This document shows positions 16,138 through 24,319 of a stretch of DNA of 55,039 nt, one piece after another. The notes beneath the pieces were generated by a model that did no database searches, was not told the origin of the DNA, and saw only the letters and a program-made list of their open reading frames with translations. The position numbers and the translations under genes were made by a program. Within the stretch, counting starts at the first letter, position 1; each line of letters opens with the position of its first letter. Source of the DNA: Rhodopirellula sp. SM50 (GTDB lineage Bacteria > Planctomycetota > Planctomycetia > Pirellulales > Pirellulaceae); the NCBI RefSeq assembly GCF_002289565.1, contig NZ_NTFY01000027.1, positions 1 through 55,039 on the forward strand. The letters are read 5' to 3'.

Positions 16138-17904
16138 CTACAACGCCTCTTCCTCACCTGCGGGGAGTTCCAACACGGGCTCGCCCCAGTCGGCGAGAAA
16201 CATTTCGCCACAGGCTTCGCACTTCACTTCGGTCCCCAAGCATTGATCGTCGATGACTTGCGGGATGCCCTTGCACTCGACACGCACCTTGCCCGGTTCG
16301 GCCGCCATGGCTTTGAGGTGCATCGGATCCACACCCGCCACTTCGATGTCCTCCGGCTGGAGCGTCGTGAGCAACTCACGCGTCACGTCTTCGGCCGTCG
16401 CGATGCGATTGGCCAATCGACGAACGCTCCGTTCCAGGCTGTTGCGGGATGTCCGTCCGTTGCCGAAGTGTCGATCGCGACTGGCGTACAAGTAGGTGAA
16501 TCCGCGCAGCAGTCGACGACGTGATTCGGTCGGCAAGGTGTACTTCGATTTCTTGGCGAGCAATTCAAAGATCCGGCACAGCGCTTCGGGCGAATAGTCC
16601 GAGAACTGCATCGTGGTTCCGACGCGGCTGCTGAGCCCTGGATTGCTGCGAATCATTTGCCGCATTTCGACGGGATAACCGGCCAGGATGACGACCAGTC
16701 GGTCGCGTTGATCTTCCATGCGTTTGAGCAATGTCTGGATCGCTTCGCGGCCGTACTGGTCTTGGCCGCTCTCGTCGATCAACGTATAGGCTTCGTCGAT
16801 AAACAGGACACCGTCGAGCGCTTCATCGATCTTGGTGTTGGTTTTGGGACCGGTCTGCCCGGCGTATTCGGCAACCAATCCGCTTCGATCGGTTTCCACC
16901 AAGTGGCCTTTTTCCAAAATGCCTAGCGCCCCGTAGATCTCGGCAATGATCCGGGCCACCGTCGTCTTTCCGGTTCCCGGGTTGCCGACAAAGGCCATGT
17001 GCAAACTGGGACGCGAGGTCGGCAGATCCAGCTCTTTGCGGCGACGTTCCATCGCCAAAAAATTGGTCAACGTCGTGATCTGATCTTTAATATTCTCCAG
17101 CCCGATCAGACTGTCCAGCTTGGCCTTGGCGTCGGCCAATCGCTGCTCGGGGGTCCGCTCGTCGATCGGCGGATCGCCACTGGAGCGTTCCACCGGCTTG
17201 GCCACGCCGACGCGCCCCCCCGCACCTCCGCCCGGACCGGCAACCGGAGTCGGTTTCTCGGCGGCAGTCGGACCGACACCTTCTCGCAGCCGCTTGGCTT
17301 CTTCGCGCAACCACCTCAGGGCGTCGCGGGCGTTGGACGTGTCGGTCTCGCTGACCAAGGTTTCCGGCGCGCGGCCGCGGGCGAGATCGAACTGCTGTTT
17401 CATCGACTCGATGCGTTCGTTGTCCGACGCGCTGACCGTTCCGTCGACCGACGTCAACAGGGTTGCCATCCGCATGGCCAATGTTTCCAACTCGCCCCAG
17501 TGGCCGCGGAGTTCCGGCAGTTCGGCGAACGGACGCACCAGGTCCGACCACTGGAAGTCATCCGCCGCGTTGATCAGCCAATCGACGGCTTCGTGCAGTT
17601 GGCTGCCCAGCACCGATTTGCCCCAAATGTGTTCCAGCAACACGCGGCCGAGTTGCCGCTGTTCCAGATTCTTGGCACTCGCATCGGGCACCACGGTCGC
17701 AAACACTTTCATCAAGAACCCCTGATGCAGCTCATTCATCTGCTCTGCGAGCGACGCCGCATCGGGATCGTCGCCACCGCCCAACCAGCCGTAGGATCCA
17801 CGCACCAATTTCCCCCCTTCGATGTACAGGGCTTGCGTCTCCGCGAGGGTTTCGCGATAGAGCCGGATGGATTCGATGATCCTGTCGTCGCTAGGTCGTG
17901 ACAT
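16138..17904 (-). CDS. CbbX/SpoVK-like AAA+ ATPase with TerB-like N-terminus
   Basis: A 588-residue AAA+ protein. Residues about 1-180 are helical; the stretch LATLLTSVDGTVSASDNERI (about 145-165) resembles TerB-like domains. A glycine-rich linker (about 215-240) leads to the AAA domain: Walker A GNPGTGKT (307-314), Walker B VLFIDEAY with D370/E371, sensor block ILAGYPVEM, and an arginine-finger region SNPGLSSRVG. This fits the CbbX/SpoVK/EccA group, which remodels protein complexes. After about 545 a short cysteine-bearing tail (CLGTEVKCEACGEMF) suggests a zinc ribbon, though the cysteines are few. It lies 28 bp behind the MOSC gene, probably in one operon. Its target is unknown; neither Rubisco nor a type VII secretion gene is near. 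Confidence 0.85.
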   Translation of the reverse strand: MSRPSDDRIIESIRLYRETLAETQALYIEGGKLVRGSYGWLGGGDDPDAASLAEQMNELHQGFLMKVFATVVPDASAKNLEQRQLGRVLLEHIWGKSVLGSQLHEAVDWLINAADDFQWSDLVRPFAELPELRGHWGELETLAMRMATLLTSVDGTVSASDNERIESMKQQFDLARGRAPETLVSETDTSNARDALRWLREEAKRLREGVGPTAAEKPTPVAGPGGGAGGRVGVAKPVERSSGDPPIDERTPEQRLADAKAKLDSLIGLENIKDQITTLTNFLAMERRRKELDLPTSRPSLHMAFVGNPGTGKTTVARIIAEIYGALGILEKGHLVETDRSGLVAEYAGQTGPKTNTKIDEALDGVLFIDEAYTLIDESGQDQYGREAIQTLLKRMEDQRDRLVVILAGYPVEMRQMIRSNPGLSSRVGTTMQFSDYSPEALCRIFELLAKKSKYTLPTESRRRLLRGFTYLYASRDRHFGNGRTSRNSLERSVRRLANRIATAEDVTRELLTTLQPEDIEVAGVDPMHLKAMAAEPGKVRVECKGIPQVIDDQCLGTEVKCEACGEMFLADWGEPVLELPAGEEEAL

Positions 17905-17932
17905 GGTCTGGGGATTCCATAGAGTGAGAGTG

Positions 17933-18577
17933 TTACGCCAGCGCGTCCTGCCATTCCCGCGACAGTTCGGGGAGATGCATCAGAGTGTGAACGGCCATCC
18001 GATCGACTTCGCGGCCGTAGAGAACATCATTGGCCCGGGCGATGGTCCAATCGGCGTTGGGCCGGCTGATCAATTCCAGCTCCGAACCCGATGTCAACGA
18101 ACCGCCCGTGATGACCCGCACATACCATCCGGTGCGTCCGGTCTGCGTGACCTCTTTGGTCATCGATTTGGTCCGCCAGCGCCGCGCGATCTTCCAACAC
18201 GGCTGACGAGGTTGGCTGACTTCCAGGACACACTCGCCGGACCGAAAACGATCACCGATGCACACGTCCGACTCGGTCACACCGCCGAGTGTCAGGTTTT
18301 CACCGAATCCGCCGGCCAAAAAGTCAAGCTCGGGATGTTCGTCGGCCCACGATCGGTAGTGAACGCCGGCATAGCAGAGGATCGCCTTTTCCGGGCCGCC
18401 GTGATTTTTCGTGTCGGCGACCTGATCACCGACGATGCCCAATTCATTGATCGAGACCGCTCCGACGACGTGCGTCTTTCGAAAGGCACTCGTCCACTGT
18501 CGCGAGATTGCGTCGCGCGCGTTCGGGTCACCCTCGGTCACCACTTTCCCGATTTGGATCGATTCGATCGTGATCAT
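17933..18577 (-). CDS. MOSC domain protein (YiiM-like)
   Basis: A 214-residue protein with the MOSC fold: NELGIVGDQVADTKNHGGPEKAILCY (about 45-70), AGGFGENLTLGGVTESDVCIGDRF (about 85-108), and the block VLEVSQPRQPCWKIARRW that carries the conserved cysteine. MOSC domains bind or deliver sulfur or molybdenum cofactor; YiiM-type members reduce N-hydroxylated bases in E. coli. The sequence is cytoplasmic, with no signal peptide. It starts at the ATG at 18577, divergent from the DinB-like gene, and is probably cotranscribed with the AAA+ ATPase that follows. Confidence 0.9.
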   Translation of the reverse strand: MITIESIQIGKVVTEGDPNARDAISRQWTSAFRKTHVVGAVSINELGIVGDQVADTKNHGGPEKAILCYAGVHYRSWADEHPELDFLAGGFGENLTLGGVTESDVCIGDRFRSGECVLEVSQPRQPCWKIARRWRTKSMTKEVTQTGRTGWYVRVITGGSLTSGSELELISRPNADWTIARANDVLYGREVDRMAVHTLMHLPELSREWQDALA

Positions 18578-18656
18578 TTACGTTAAAGTGGAACGACTTG
18601 GAAACGGCGTCAGTGCGTCGCTTGATAAAAATAACGGATTGGATACGGATTGATCT

Positions 18657-19859
18657 ATGCCCACCACCAGAATATTGCCATTGGACCGCATCTTGTGCGG
18701 TGCCGCGTGTGTCGTCGCCATCCTGATGAGCACCGCGAGAAGTCCCGTGATCGCGGCGGACGGCGAACCGCTCGCGATTCAATTGTGGCCCGACGGTCGC
18801 GTCAGCATCGAAAACCACTGGGGACTTCGGCTGGTGGTTTCAACCAGCCGCTCACCTCAGCAGTCCCCGGACAGTCCCTTTGAAAAGTATGTCACCAACC
18901 GCGGCGGGGTCGATCACGTCTGGTCCCGACGGGCCAATGACGACGCCGCAACATGGACAGCGGCGACTGATCAAAACACGATTCCCGGATCAATTCATGT
19001 GACGTCGGTATCCGGTCAAGACGACAAAGCCGCCGGGATGTTGGTCCGAACCGACGGTGTCCGTGTCGCCGTCCTGAGCGATTCGTCCACCGCGGGCGCC
19101 TCGCTCGCCAAGGAGGATGCGAAACTAGATGTCGTGGTCATCCCGTTGCCGGCGGACGCCCTCCTTGCCGATGCCGCAACCTGTGCGTGGATCAAATCCA
19201 TGCAACCCCGCTACGTGTTGCTTCCGGCCGAGATCACGGACGAAGCCACCAAGCCGTTCGCGGACTCGATCGACGCGTCCGGCGAAATCACCGACGTGGA
19301 CCACAACACGTTTGCCGTTTCCCAGTCCACCGATCGCAGCGGGCAAACACGGTTGGTAAAGTTCGACCAGCGGCCGTACGAGCTTTCCGAGGAACTCGAA
19401 TCGTTGATGAAGCAAATGGAAGCGTCGTGCGATCACTCTCAAGCCGTGTTCAGCCGCCTGAGCGCGAATCAATTGAATTTCCGTCCCGCCAATGGGACGC
19501 ATACGCCACGCTGGAATGCCGAGCACATGATGGGGCGTCAGCTGCTTTTCTTTTCGCAGATCTATCACGCGCTCGACCCGACGATTCCGATAATGGATTT
19601 AAATCCCAAACAGATGCCGCCTGACTACGTGGCGGCCCACCCTGACTGGGACGGAAAGGAAGAGGCACGACAAATGCAACGCGTCAGCGACTTCACGCGA
19701 CGGTTCGCCTATTTGCTCCGCGGTCTCACTCTCGACGTCAGGGCGCCCGGAAGCCGCTGGACACTGCGTGGACTGTTGCGGCAAATGGATCGGCACTACG
19801 AAGACCACACGGCAAACACGAAAAAGAAATTCGAATTGGCCGGCTGGCCGAACGAATGA
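18657..19859 (+). CDS. Exported DinB-like protein with degenerate N-terminal domain
   Basis: A 400-residue protein. A signal-like hydrophobic segment (about 8-34, DRILCGAACVVAILMSTARS) is followed by about 190 residues that look like a metallo-beta-lactamase/UlaG-like fold without its metal ligands (VAVLSDSSTAGASLAKEDAK, then LDVVVIPLPADALLAD and PRYVLLPAEI). No HxHxDH motif is present. The C-terminal half (about 245-400) is a DinB/YfiT-like four-helix bundle: SQAVFSRLSANQLNFRPANG, TPRWNAEHMMGRQLLFFSQI and RQMDRHYEDHT, with histidines that could bind metal. The function is unknown. The stop codon lies at the start of a degenerate 15-bp tandem repeat. It is followed by the flavin oxidase gene on the same strand, 84 bp on. 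Confidence 0.65.
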   Translation: MPTTRILPLDRILCGAACVVAILMSTARSPVIAADGEPLAIQLWPDGRVSIENHWGLRLVVSTSRSPQQSPDSPFEKYVTNRGGVDHVWSRRANDDAATWTAATDQNTIPGSIHVTSVSGQDDKAAGMLVRTDGVRVAVLSDSSTAGASLAKEDAKLDVVVIPLPADALLADAATCAWIKSMQPRYVLLPAEITDEATKPFADSIDASGEITDVDHNTFAVSQSTDRSGQTRLVKFDQRPYELSEELESLMKQMEASCDHSQAVFSRLSANQLNFRPANGTHTPRWNAEHMMGRQLLFFSQIYHALDPTIPIMDLNPKQMPPDYVAAHPDWDGKEEARQMQRVSDFTRRFAYLLRGLTLDVRAPGSRWTLRGLLRQMDRHYEDHTANTKKKFELAGWPNE

Positions 19860-19916
19860 GCCGCGCTGTAATGAGCCGCGTTATATTGTGCGGCGCTAGA
19901 TCGTGCGGCGCGGTTT
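19857..19916. repeat. Degenerate 15-bp tandem repeat starting at a stop codon
   Basis: Four units of about 15 bp (TGAGCCGCGCTGTAA, TGAGCCGCGTTATAT, then two more diverged TGTGCGGCG copies). The first begins with the TGA stop of the DinB-like gene. It lies between that gene and the flavin oxidase start. Confidence 0.6.
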
Positions 19917-19943
19917 GGTGCCTTCACAACGAAAGAGTCTGGG

Positions 19944-21089
19944 ATGGCAAAGTGGGATGTGATCGTGATCGGGCTCGGCGGTGCCGGTAGTGCCGCCGCC
20001 TATCATTTGGCTGCCAGGGGTTGCCGTGTCCTGGGGTTGGACCAGCACCACCGCGTTCACACCCATGGCAGCTCGCATGGCAAGACACGCATCATTCGCC
20101 AAGCCTATTTCGAACATCCGTCCTATGTTCCGTTACTGCGCCGCGGCTACGAACTGTGGAGCGAGTTGGAACAGGCCGTCGATGAAGACCTGTTTCAGCG
20201 AACGGGCTTGGTCGAATTGGGGCCGAAGGAGGGCGTGGTCATTCCCGGTGTGTTGCGAAGCGCAGCGGAGCATGGACTGGCGATCGAAGAACTTTCTGTC
20301 GCCGAGGTGGCGCATCGTTGGCCGGGATTGGCCGCACGAGAAGTGCACTCACAGGCCCAATGGCAGGCCGTGATCGAAAAAGACGCCGGGTACTTGCGCG
20401 TCGAAGCTTGTGTGGAAGCCCATCTACGCCTGGCCGAACAGGCAGCGGCGACGCTGCAACATGAGCGACCGGTCCGTCATTGGCGGGCGACCCCATACGG
20501 CGTGAAAGTGACCACCGACGACGGCGTCGAACACGCCGAGCGACTGGTCATCGCCGGCGGCCCCTGGAGCGGGCAACTGCTTGCCGGGTTGGGGATCCGC
20601 TTGAGTGTGCTCCGCAAGTATCAATATTGGTATGCACCGCAACAAACGGGCTACGATCAACGCGATGGTTTCCCCTGCTTCTTCCACGAGACGCCCGCGG
20701 GAAACTTTTATGGTTTCCCCTCCATCGGACAGGATGGGCTGAAAGTTGCCCGGCACAGTGGTGGAACGCCGGTCGAGACTCCGACGTCCCCGCACCCGAC
20801 CGATGGCGCAGACCAATCATTGATCGAAGACTATCTCAAGGCGTTCTTGCCTGGCGTCGGCAAACACCTGCAAGCGCAATCGGGGTGCTACTACACGATG
20901 ACGCCGGACGAACATTTCATTGTAGATGTGCATCCGGACCACCCCCAGATCGCGATCGTCGCCGGGCTCTCCGGGCATGGATTTAAATTCACCAGCGTGC
21001 TCGGTGAAATCGCCTGTCAACTCGCCCTCGACGGCGAGACGACGCTCGACACGTCGCTGTTGCGGATCGAGAGGTTACGCCAAGTCTGA
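19944..21089 (+). CDS. Monomeric sarcosine/N-methyl amino acid oxidase
   Basis: A 381-residue FAD enzyme of the monomeric sarcosine oxidase/N-methyltryptophan oxidase (SolA) group. The Rossmann dinucleotide motif is VIVIGLGGAGSAAAYHLAARG at the N-terminus. HTHGSSHGKTRIIRQAYFEHP matches the family block after the FAD site. The C-terminal QSGCYYTMTPDEHFIVDVHP carries the cysteine to which FAD is normally attached, and GLSGHGFKFTSVLGE closes the fold. It would demethylate an N-methyl amino acid, giving formaldehyde and hydrogen peroxide; the exact substrate is not readable. No tetrahydrofolate enzyme is nearby. A palindrome of the GTTCCAAGGC family starts four bases after the stop. Confidence 0.9.
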   Translation: MAKWDVIVIGLGGAGSAAAYHLAARGCRVLGLDQHHRVHTHGSSHGKTRIIRQAYFEHPSYVPLLRRGYELWSELEQAVDEDLFQRTGLVELGPKEGVVIPGVLRSAAEHGLAIEELSVAEVAHRWPGLAAREVHSQAQWQAVIEKDAGYLRVEACVEAHLRLAEQAAATLQHERPVRHWRATPYGVKVTTDDGVEHAERLVIAGGPWSGQLLAGLGIRLSVLRKYQYWYAPQQTGYDQRDGFPCFFHETPAGNFYGFPSIGQDGLKVARHSGGTPVETPTSPHPTDGADQSLIEDYLKAFLPGVGKHLQAQSGCYYTMTPDEHFIVDVHPDHPQIAIVAGLSGHGFKFTSVLGEIACQLALDGETTLDTSLLRIERLRQV

Positions 21090-21093
21090 ATCT

Positions 21094-21122
21094 CTCGTTC
21101 CAAGGCTCCGCCTTGGAACGCA
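21094..21122. repeat. GTTCCAAGGCTCCGCC palindrome, copy A
   Basis: A 29-bp block with arms GTTCCAAGG and CCTTGGAAC around CTCCG. It starts four bases after the flavin oxidase stop codon and recurs at 21500-21528, 31897-31925 and, inverted, 8462-8490. Confidence 0.9.
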
Positions 21123-21158
21123 ATGCTCCCATGGCTCCCCCACACGTTACAAGATGTT

Positions 21159-21316
21159 CCCAGGCTCCGCCCTACGCCGTGAACGACTTTTTAGCGGTAG
21201 GGCGCGAGCCCTCCGGTGTGTTGGCAAAGAAGCGGAACCGGAGGGCTTGCGCCCTGCCGCTAAAACCTCGTCAAACGCAGGAAATAAATCGTTCACGGCG
21301 TAGGGCTCCGCCTGGG
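21159..21316. repeat. 158-bp nested inverted-repeat (MITE-like) element, copy 1
   Basis: Outer arms of 26 bp (CCCAGG...CCGTGAAC and GTTCACGG...CCTGGG) enclose inner arms (TAGCGGTAGGGCGCGAG with CTTGCGCCCTGCCGCTA, extended by CCCTCCGG/CCGGAGGG). It has the same length as, and is nearly identical to, 31993-32150. In this copy the middle of the left outer arm reads GGCTCCGCC instead of GGCGGAGCC. Confidence 0.92.
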
Positions 21317-21424
21317 CTGCGCAAAATCGCCGTCTCGCGCCATCGCTAAATTTCTGCCGAATCGACTCTGCGATGGACCATCGATGAGCATGGAGCGGTT
21401 GGGCATCAAAAACACGATTAACAT

Positions 21425-21493
21425 CAGCCGATTCGCGCCAGCGTTCGGGCCTCGGCAACAACGGAGAGCCCGTAGGCTGGCGCCAAACGGCTG
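21425..21493. repeat. CAGCCG inverted repeat, copy 1
   Basis: Imperfect arms CAGCCGATTCGCGCCAGCG and, at the right, CGCCAAACGGCTG with AGGCTGG surround CGGCAACAACGGAGAGC. Its right part (21452-21495) is nearly identical to 32200-32243, and the arms resemble 40610-40685. Confidence 0.75.
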
Positions 21494-21499
21494 ATACTC

Positions 21500-21528
21500 C
21501 TCGTTCCAAGGCTCCGCCTTGGAACGCA
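21500..21528. repeat. GTTCCAAGGCTCCGCC palindrome, copy B
   Basis: Identical to the copy at 21094-21122, including the flanking CTC and GCA. Confidence 0.9.
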
Positions 21529-21663
21529 ATGCTCCCGTGGCTCCGCCACACATTGCGGCTAAACAAACGCTGGGCGCCATTGCCGTGCGGGAGTCGGTTG
21601 GCATTTTCACCTTGCCGCGACGACTTCTTACGCCCGCGAGGGCTTGGGTTTATGTTGTGCGGC

Positions 21664-22620
21664 ATGCAAGACTTTTGGCCCATCATCGCGTCCGTCCTCG
21701 GTGTCTTTCTGGTGATGGGCGTGGGGGCCGCTTGCCGGTCGCTCGGATGGTTGACTGCCGAAGCCGATCGGACGCTGGCCAATCTGACCGCCAACGTCAT
21801 GCTACCGGCGTACTTTGTGCACCAGTTTTCGCAAAGCAGCGAGATCGGTGAGATCTCCACCGCATGGCAACCGCCGCTGTTCGGATTCGTGTCGACCGCG
21901 TTTGGATTGTTTCTGGCGTTTGGCTTTGCCCGTTCGGCGGTCGGCCGCTGGTTCGGGCTGGTCAGCGATTCGTCTCAGCGAGCCTTCGCCTTGAGCGCGG
22001 GGATTTGCAATTACGGCTACATTCCGCTGCCGTTGGCCGAACAGTTTTATCCCACCGCGATGATTGATCTGATTCTGCATAACGTGGGGGTCACGATGGC
22101 GCTGTGGAGCATTGGGATTGCGATCATCAGTGGTTCGGGCCGCGACGGTTGGAAAAAGACGTTGATCAGCCCACCGTTGTGGGCGGTCGTGTTTTCAATC
22201 TTCCTCAGTTCCATGGGGTGGGCACAATCCATCCCAGCTCCCGTGGCGACGGCGATCGGGACACTCGGCTCGTGCGCGATTCCGCTGGGATTGCTGCTCA
22301 GCGGTGCGATCATCGTCGACTTCATCCGTGATCAATCCTGGCTGGCCGACGCGCGGGTGATCGTGGCGGGGATCGGCGTCCGCCAGCTGATCTTGCCGCT
22401 GTTGATGCTCGGCGTGGGTGGCTGGGTGGTGCAAAGTCCCGACTTGCGCACGGTCGTGATGTTGCAGGCGGCGATGCCGGCGGCGGTCTTCCCGATCGTC
22501 TTGACCAAGCTCTACGGGCGCGACACCGAAACCTCCTTGCGAGTCGTCTTGTGGACCTCCGTCGCGGGCATCGTCTTGATTCCCACCTGGCTAGCCGTCG
22601 GAGCCTGGTGGCTGAGCTAG
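21664..22620 (+). CDS. AEC-family permease (auxin efflux carrier-like)
   Basis: A 318-residue inner-membrane transporter with about ten helices in two five-helix halves. Family marks include the TLANLTANVMLPAYFVHQF segment in the first half and IPLGLLLSGAIIVDF in the second, with AAMPAAVFPIVLTKLYGRD near the end. AEC proteins export small organic acids or similar compounds; the substrate is not evident. The frame is open from 21529, but the upstream part runs through a repeat, so the ATG at 21664 (or 21652) is chosen. The gene converges with a membrane-protein pair; a 48-bp tandem duplication lies directly after the stop. Confidence 0.88.
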   Translation: MQDFWPIIASVLGVFLVMGVGAACRSLGWLTAEADRTLANLTANVMLPAYFVHQFSQSSEIGEISTAWQPPLFGFVSTAFGLFLAFGFARSAVGRWFGLVSDSSQRAFALSAGICNYGYIPLPLAEQFYPTAMIDLILHNVGVTMALWSIGIAIISGSGRDGWKKTLISPPLWAVVFSIFLSSMGWAQSIPAPVATAIGTLGSCAIPLGLLLSGAIIVDFIRDQSWLADARVIVAGIGVRQLILPLLMLGVGGWVVQSPDLRTVVMLQAAMPAAVFPIVLTKLYGRDTETSLRVVLWTSVAGIVLIPTWLAVGAWWLS

Positions 22621-22716
22621 CTTGCCAGTGGCGTACGCTTCCAGCTTGCGACTCCCCCAAGCGTCCAGCTTGCCAGTGGCGTACGCTTCCAGCTTGCGAC
22701 TCCCCCAAGCGTCCAG
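22621..22716. repeat. 48-bp exact tandem duplication at a gene end
   Basis: Two identical copies (22621-22668 and 22669-22716) start with the base after the TAG of the AEC permease gene. Within each, GTACGCTTCCAGCTTGCGACTC-like sequence resembles the GATAGGCTTCCAGCCTGTC family, so this may be a diverged member. Confidence 0.9.
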
Positions 22717-22748
22717 CTAGTTCGCTGCTTTCCACAACAGCTGGACCC

Positions 22749-23915
22749 TTACACGACGAACTTCCCCCGCACCAACTCGGTCGCTCGGTTCCAATCGTCG
22801 GCGTTGGCAAACTGTTCACGCGAGACCAGGCAGCAAGCGACGTCGTGCTGGTGGGGATACAGCCCGATGGAGTCCTCGGTGATTTCAACGTGATCAAAGA
22901 ATTGCCAGGTCGTCCGTGTCTGCCCCAGTGACGTCATCGCACAGTACCCTTGATCATCCAGCCAGCCCTTGGAATACCAAGCGATCATCCGGCCCTTTTG
23001 TTTTGCCGCACGACGGGCGCGCCAGACGCGCACCAAGATGCTCGCCACCAAAATGGTGATCCACAGAGCCGCCAGCGCGACATACAGCGTGCGAAACCCC
23101 GTCAGCACAAAGATGCTCAGCAGCAGGCTGGCCAGAAGGACGACCAACGCGACCCAAGTCCGCACCACCGCTTGTTTGGTCGCCTTCAACAAACGCGTTC
23201 CCCGTGCACAGTCCTCGCAAAAAATCCCTTCAAACTCGATCGCATCCTCGGGCATCGAAAACAGACACTCAGCCTCCGGTGGCGTTCGTTTCCGTTCGTC
23301 CAGGAGTTGCGGCAACTGGGGCGGAAAGGCTTGCTGTAGGCCCGCCGCCACGCTTCGGGCCGACGCCGGGTCGGCGAACGCATCGATCGGAAGCGTTTGC
23401 CAAAACGTCTGCTCCTTTCCAAAGCTGAGTACCCACAGTTGGTGGGTTGCGGCGCAGGAGACGAGGTTGGAGAGCGGCCAATAGGCTTGGCTCTGTTCGG
23501 TTTCGATCCACAAACCGTCTCGGTCGATCCAGCCTCGGATCGGCCCCAAAGCCAGCTGAAAGCTTGGGATGCGAGTCCCGATCAACCAACGCTGGTGGCG
23601 ACAAAACAGGACAACGCCGACGAGCAGCACGGCTGTCGCCAGAAGCATGCGAAGCAGGTTGACGGCGTTCAGATTGCCAGAGACCAACACCAGCACGCCG
23701 GACAACAGGGCGAACAAGCCGGCCAGAGCAAGCATGACGCGCGTCGTGTTGCGATACTCGGTTCGGATTCCAGCTTTGATGACCGCATCGCGATGATGCT
23801 GCGGTGTCACCTCACCCTTGAACTCCAAGCGGCCTGGAATGAAGTGACTTGGCGGTGGCGATTGCTGGGCGGCAAGCGAATCCGTCAGCGGAGCTTGATA
23901 GGGATTGGGCGTCAC
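22749..23915 (-). CDS. Two-module membrane protein, YcxB-like
   Basis: A 388-residue membrane protein with two similar halves. Each has a paired hydrophobic hairpin (about 65-110, VMLALAGLFALLSGVLVLVS and LATAVLLVGVVLF; about 245-300, TWVALVVLLASLLLSIFVL and LAALWITILVASILV) followed by a soluble part with a W-rich strand (RGWIDRDGLWIETEQSQAYW, then SKGWLDDQGYCAMTSLGQTR). This layout recalls the YcxB-like family; the function is unknown. The GTG start overlaps the stop of the SseB-like gene by four bases (GTGA), which points to translational coupling. Confidence 0.7.
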   Translation of the reverse strand: MTPNPYQAPLTDSLAAQQSPPPSHFIPGRLEFKGEVTPQHHRDAVIKAGIRTEYRNTTRVMLALAGLFALLSGVLVLVSGNLNAVNLLRMLLATAVLLVGVVLFCRHQRWLIGTRIPSFQLALGPIRGWIDRDGLWIETEQSQAYWPLSNLVSCAATHQLWVLSFGKEQTFWQTLPIDAFADPASARSVAAGLQQAFPPQLPQLLDERKRTPPEAECLFSMPEDAIEFEGIFCEDCARGTRLLKATKQAVVRTWVALVVLLASLLLSIFVLTGFRTLYVALAALWITILVASILVRVWRARRAAKQKGRMIAWYSKGWLDDQGYCAMTSLGQTRTTWQFFDHVEITEDSIGLYPHQHDVACCLVSREQFANADDWNRATELVRGKFVV

Positions 23916-24319
23916 GCCTCCGATTTTTGCACCAGGTCCAAGAGTTCTTGATCGATCACCAGGGATTCATCGCTTTCGGGGTTGAGATACAAACCGTGTT
24001 CGGGAGGCATGTATTGCAGCAGCGCGTCGCCGTCCAGGACGTAGCCTTCGATTTCGTCTCCCTCCTCGTACATTTCTTCCATCGAATGGACGAAATCTCC
24101 GGCGGCCTGTTCGTTGGTGAATGCGACCAACAAATGCATCCCGTCCAGTTCGGTGCTGAAGACGCTGGCACCTTCTTCGTCATCACCGTCTTCCTCATCC
24201 GACATCGTCAGCAGCACAAACTCTGCCGAGTCGAACAATTGACGAACCAGAACGGCGTCTCGCTGCTCGATCGCGAGCGCCAGTTTTGATTCGAGAGATT
24301 CGGTCGATTCGGACATCAT
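23912..24319 (-). CDS. SseB-like N-terminal domain protein
   Basis: A 135-residue acidic protein. ESKLALAIEQRDAVLVRQLF, the strand VFSTELDGMHLLVAFTNEQAA and the closing HGLYLNPESDESLVIDQ match the pattern of SseB N-terminal domains (named after the enhanced serine sensitivity protein). The role is unknown. The middle carries a low-complexity acidic run (DEEDGDDEEGAS). Two adjacent ATGs (24319 and 24316) are possible starts. It is the first gene of a two-gene unit coupled to the YcxB-like membrane protein through a GTGA overlap. Confidence 0.7.
   Translation of the reverse strand: MMSESTESLESKLALAIEQRDAVLVRQLFDSAEFVLLTMSDEEDGDDEEGASVFSTELDGMHLLVAFTNEQAAGDFVHSMEEMYEEGDEIEGYVLDGDALLQYMPPEHGLYLNPESDESLVIDQELLDLVQKSEA

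Larger units (their letters stand above)
21090..21651. other. Repeat-filled intergenic region
   Basis: Several palindromic elements follow each other: a GTTCCAAGGC palindrome, a nested inverted-repeat element, a CAGCCG inverted repeat and a second GTTCCAAGGC palindrome (each listed separately). Open frames here are only read-through of these repeats, and no gene is supported. Confidence 0.75.

Noticed and set aside
16138-17904. Type VII secretion ATPase (EccA) assignment for the AAA+ protein
   Set aside because: The AAA domain fits the broad CbbX/SpoVK/EccA group, but there are no other secretion genes nearby, so a specific role is not claimed.
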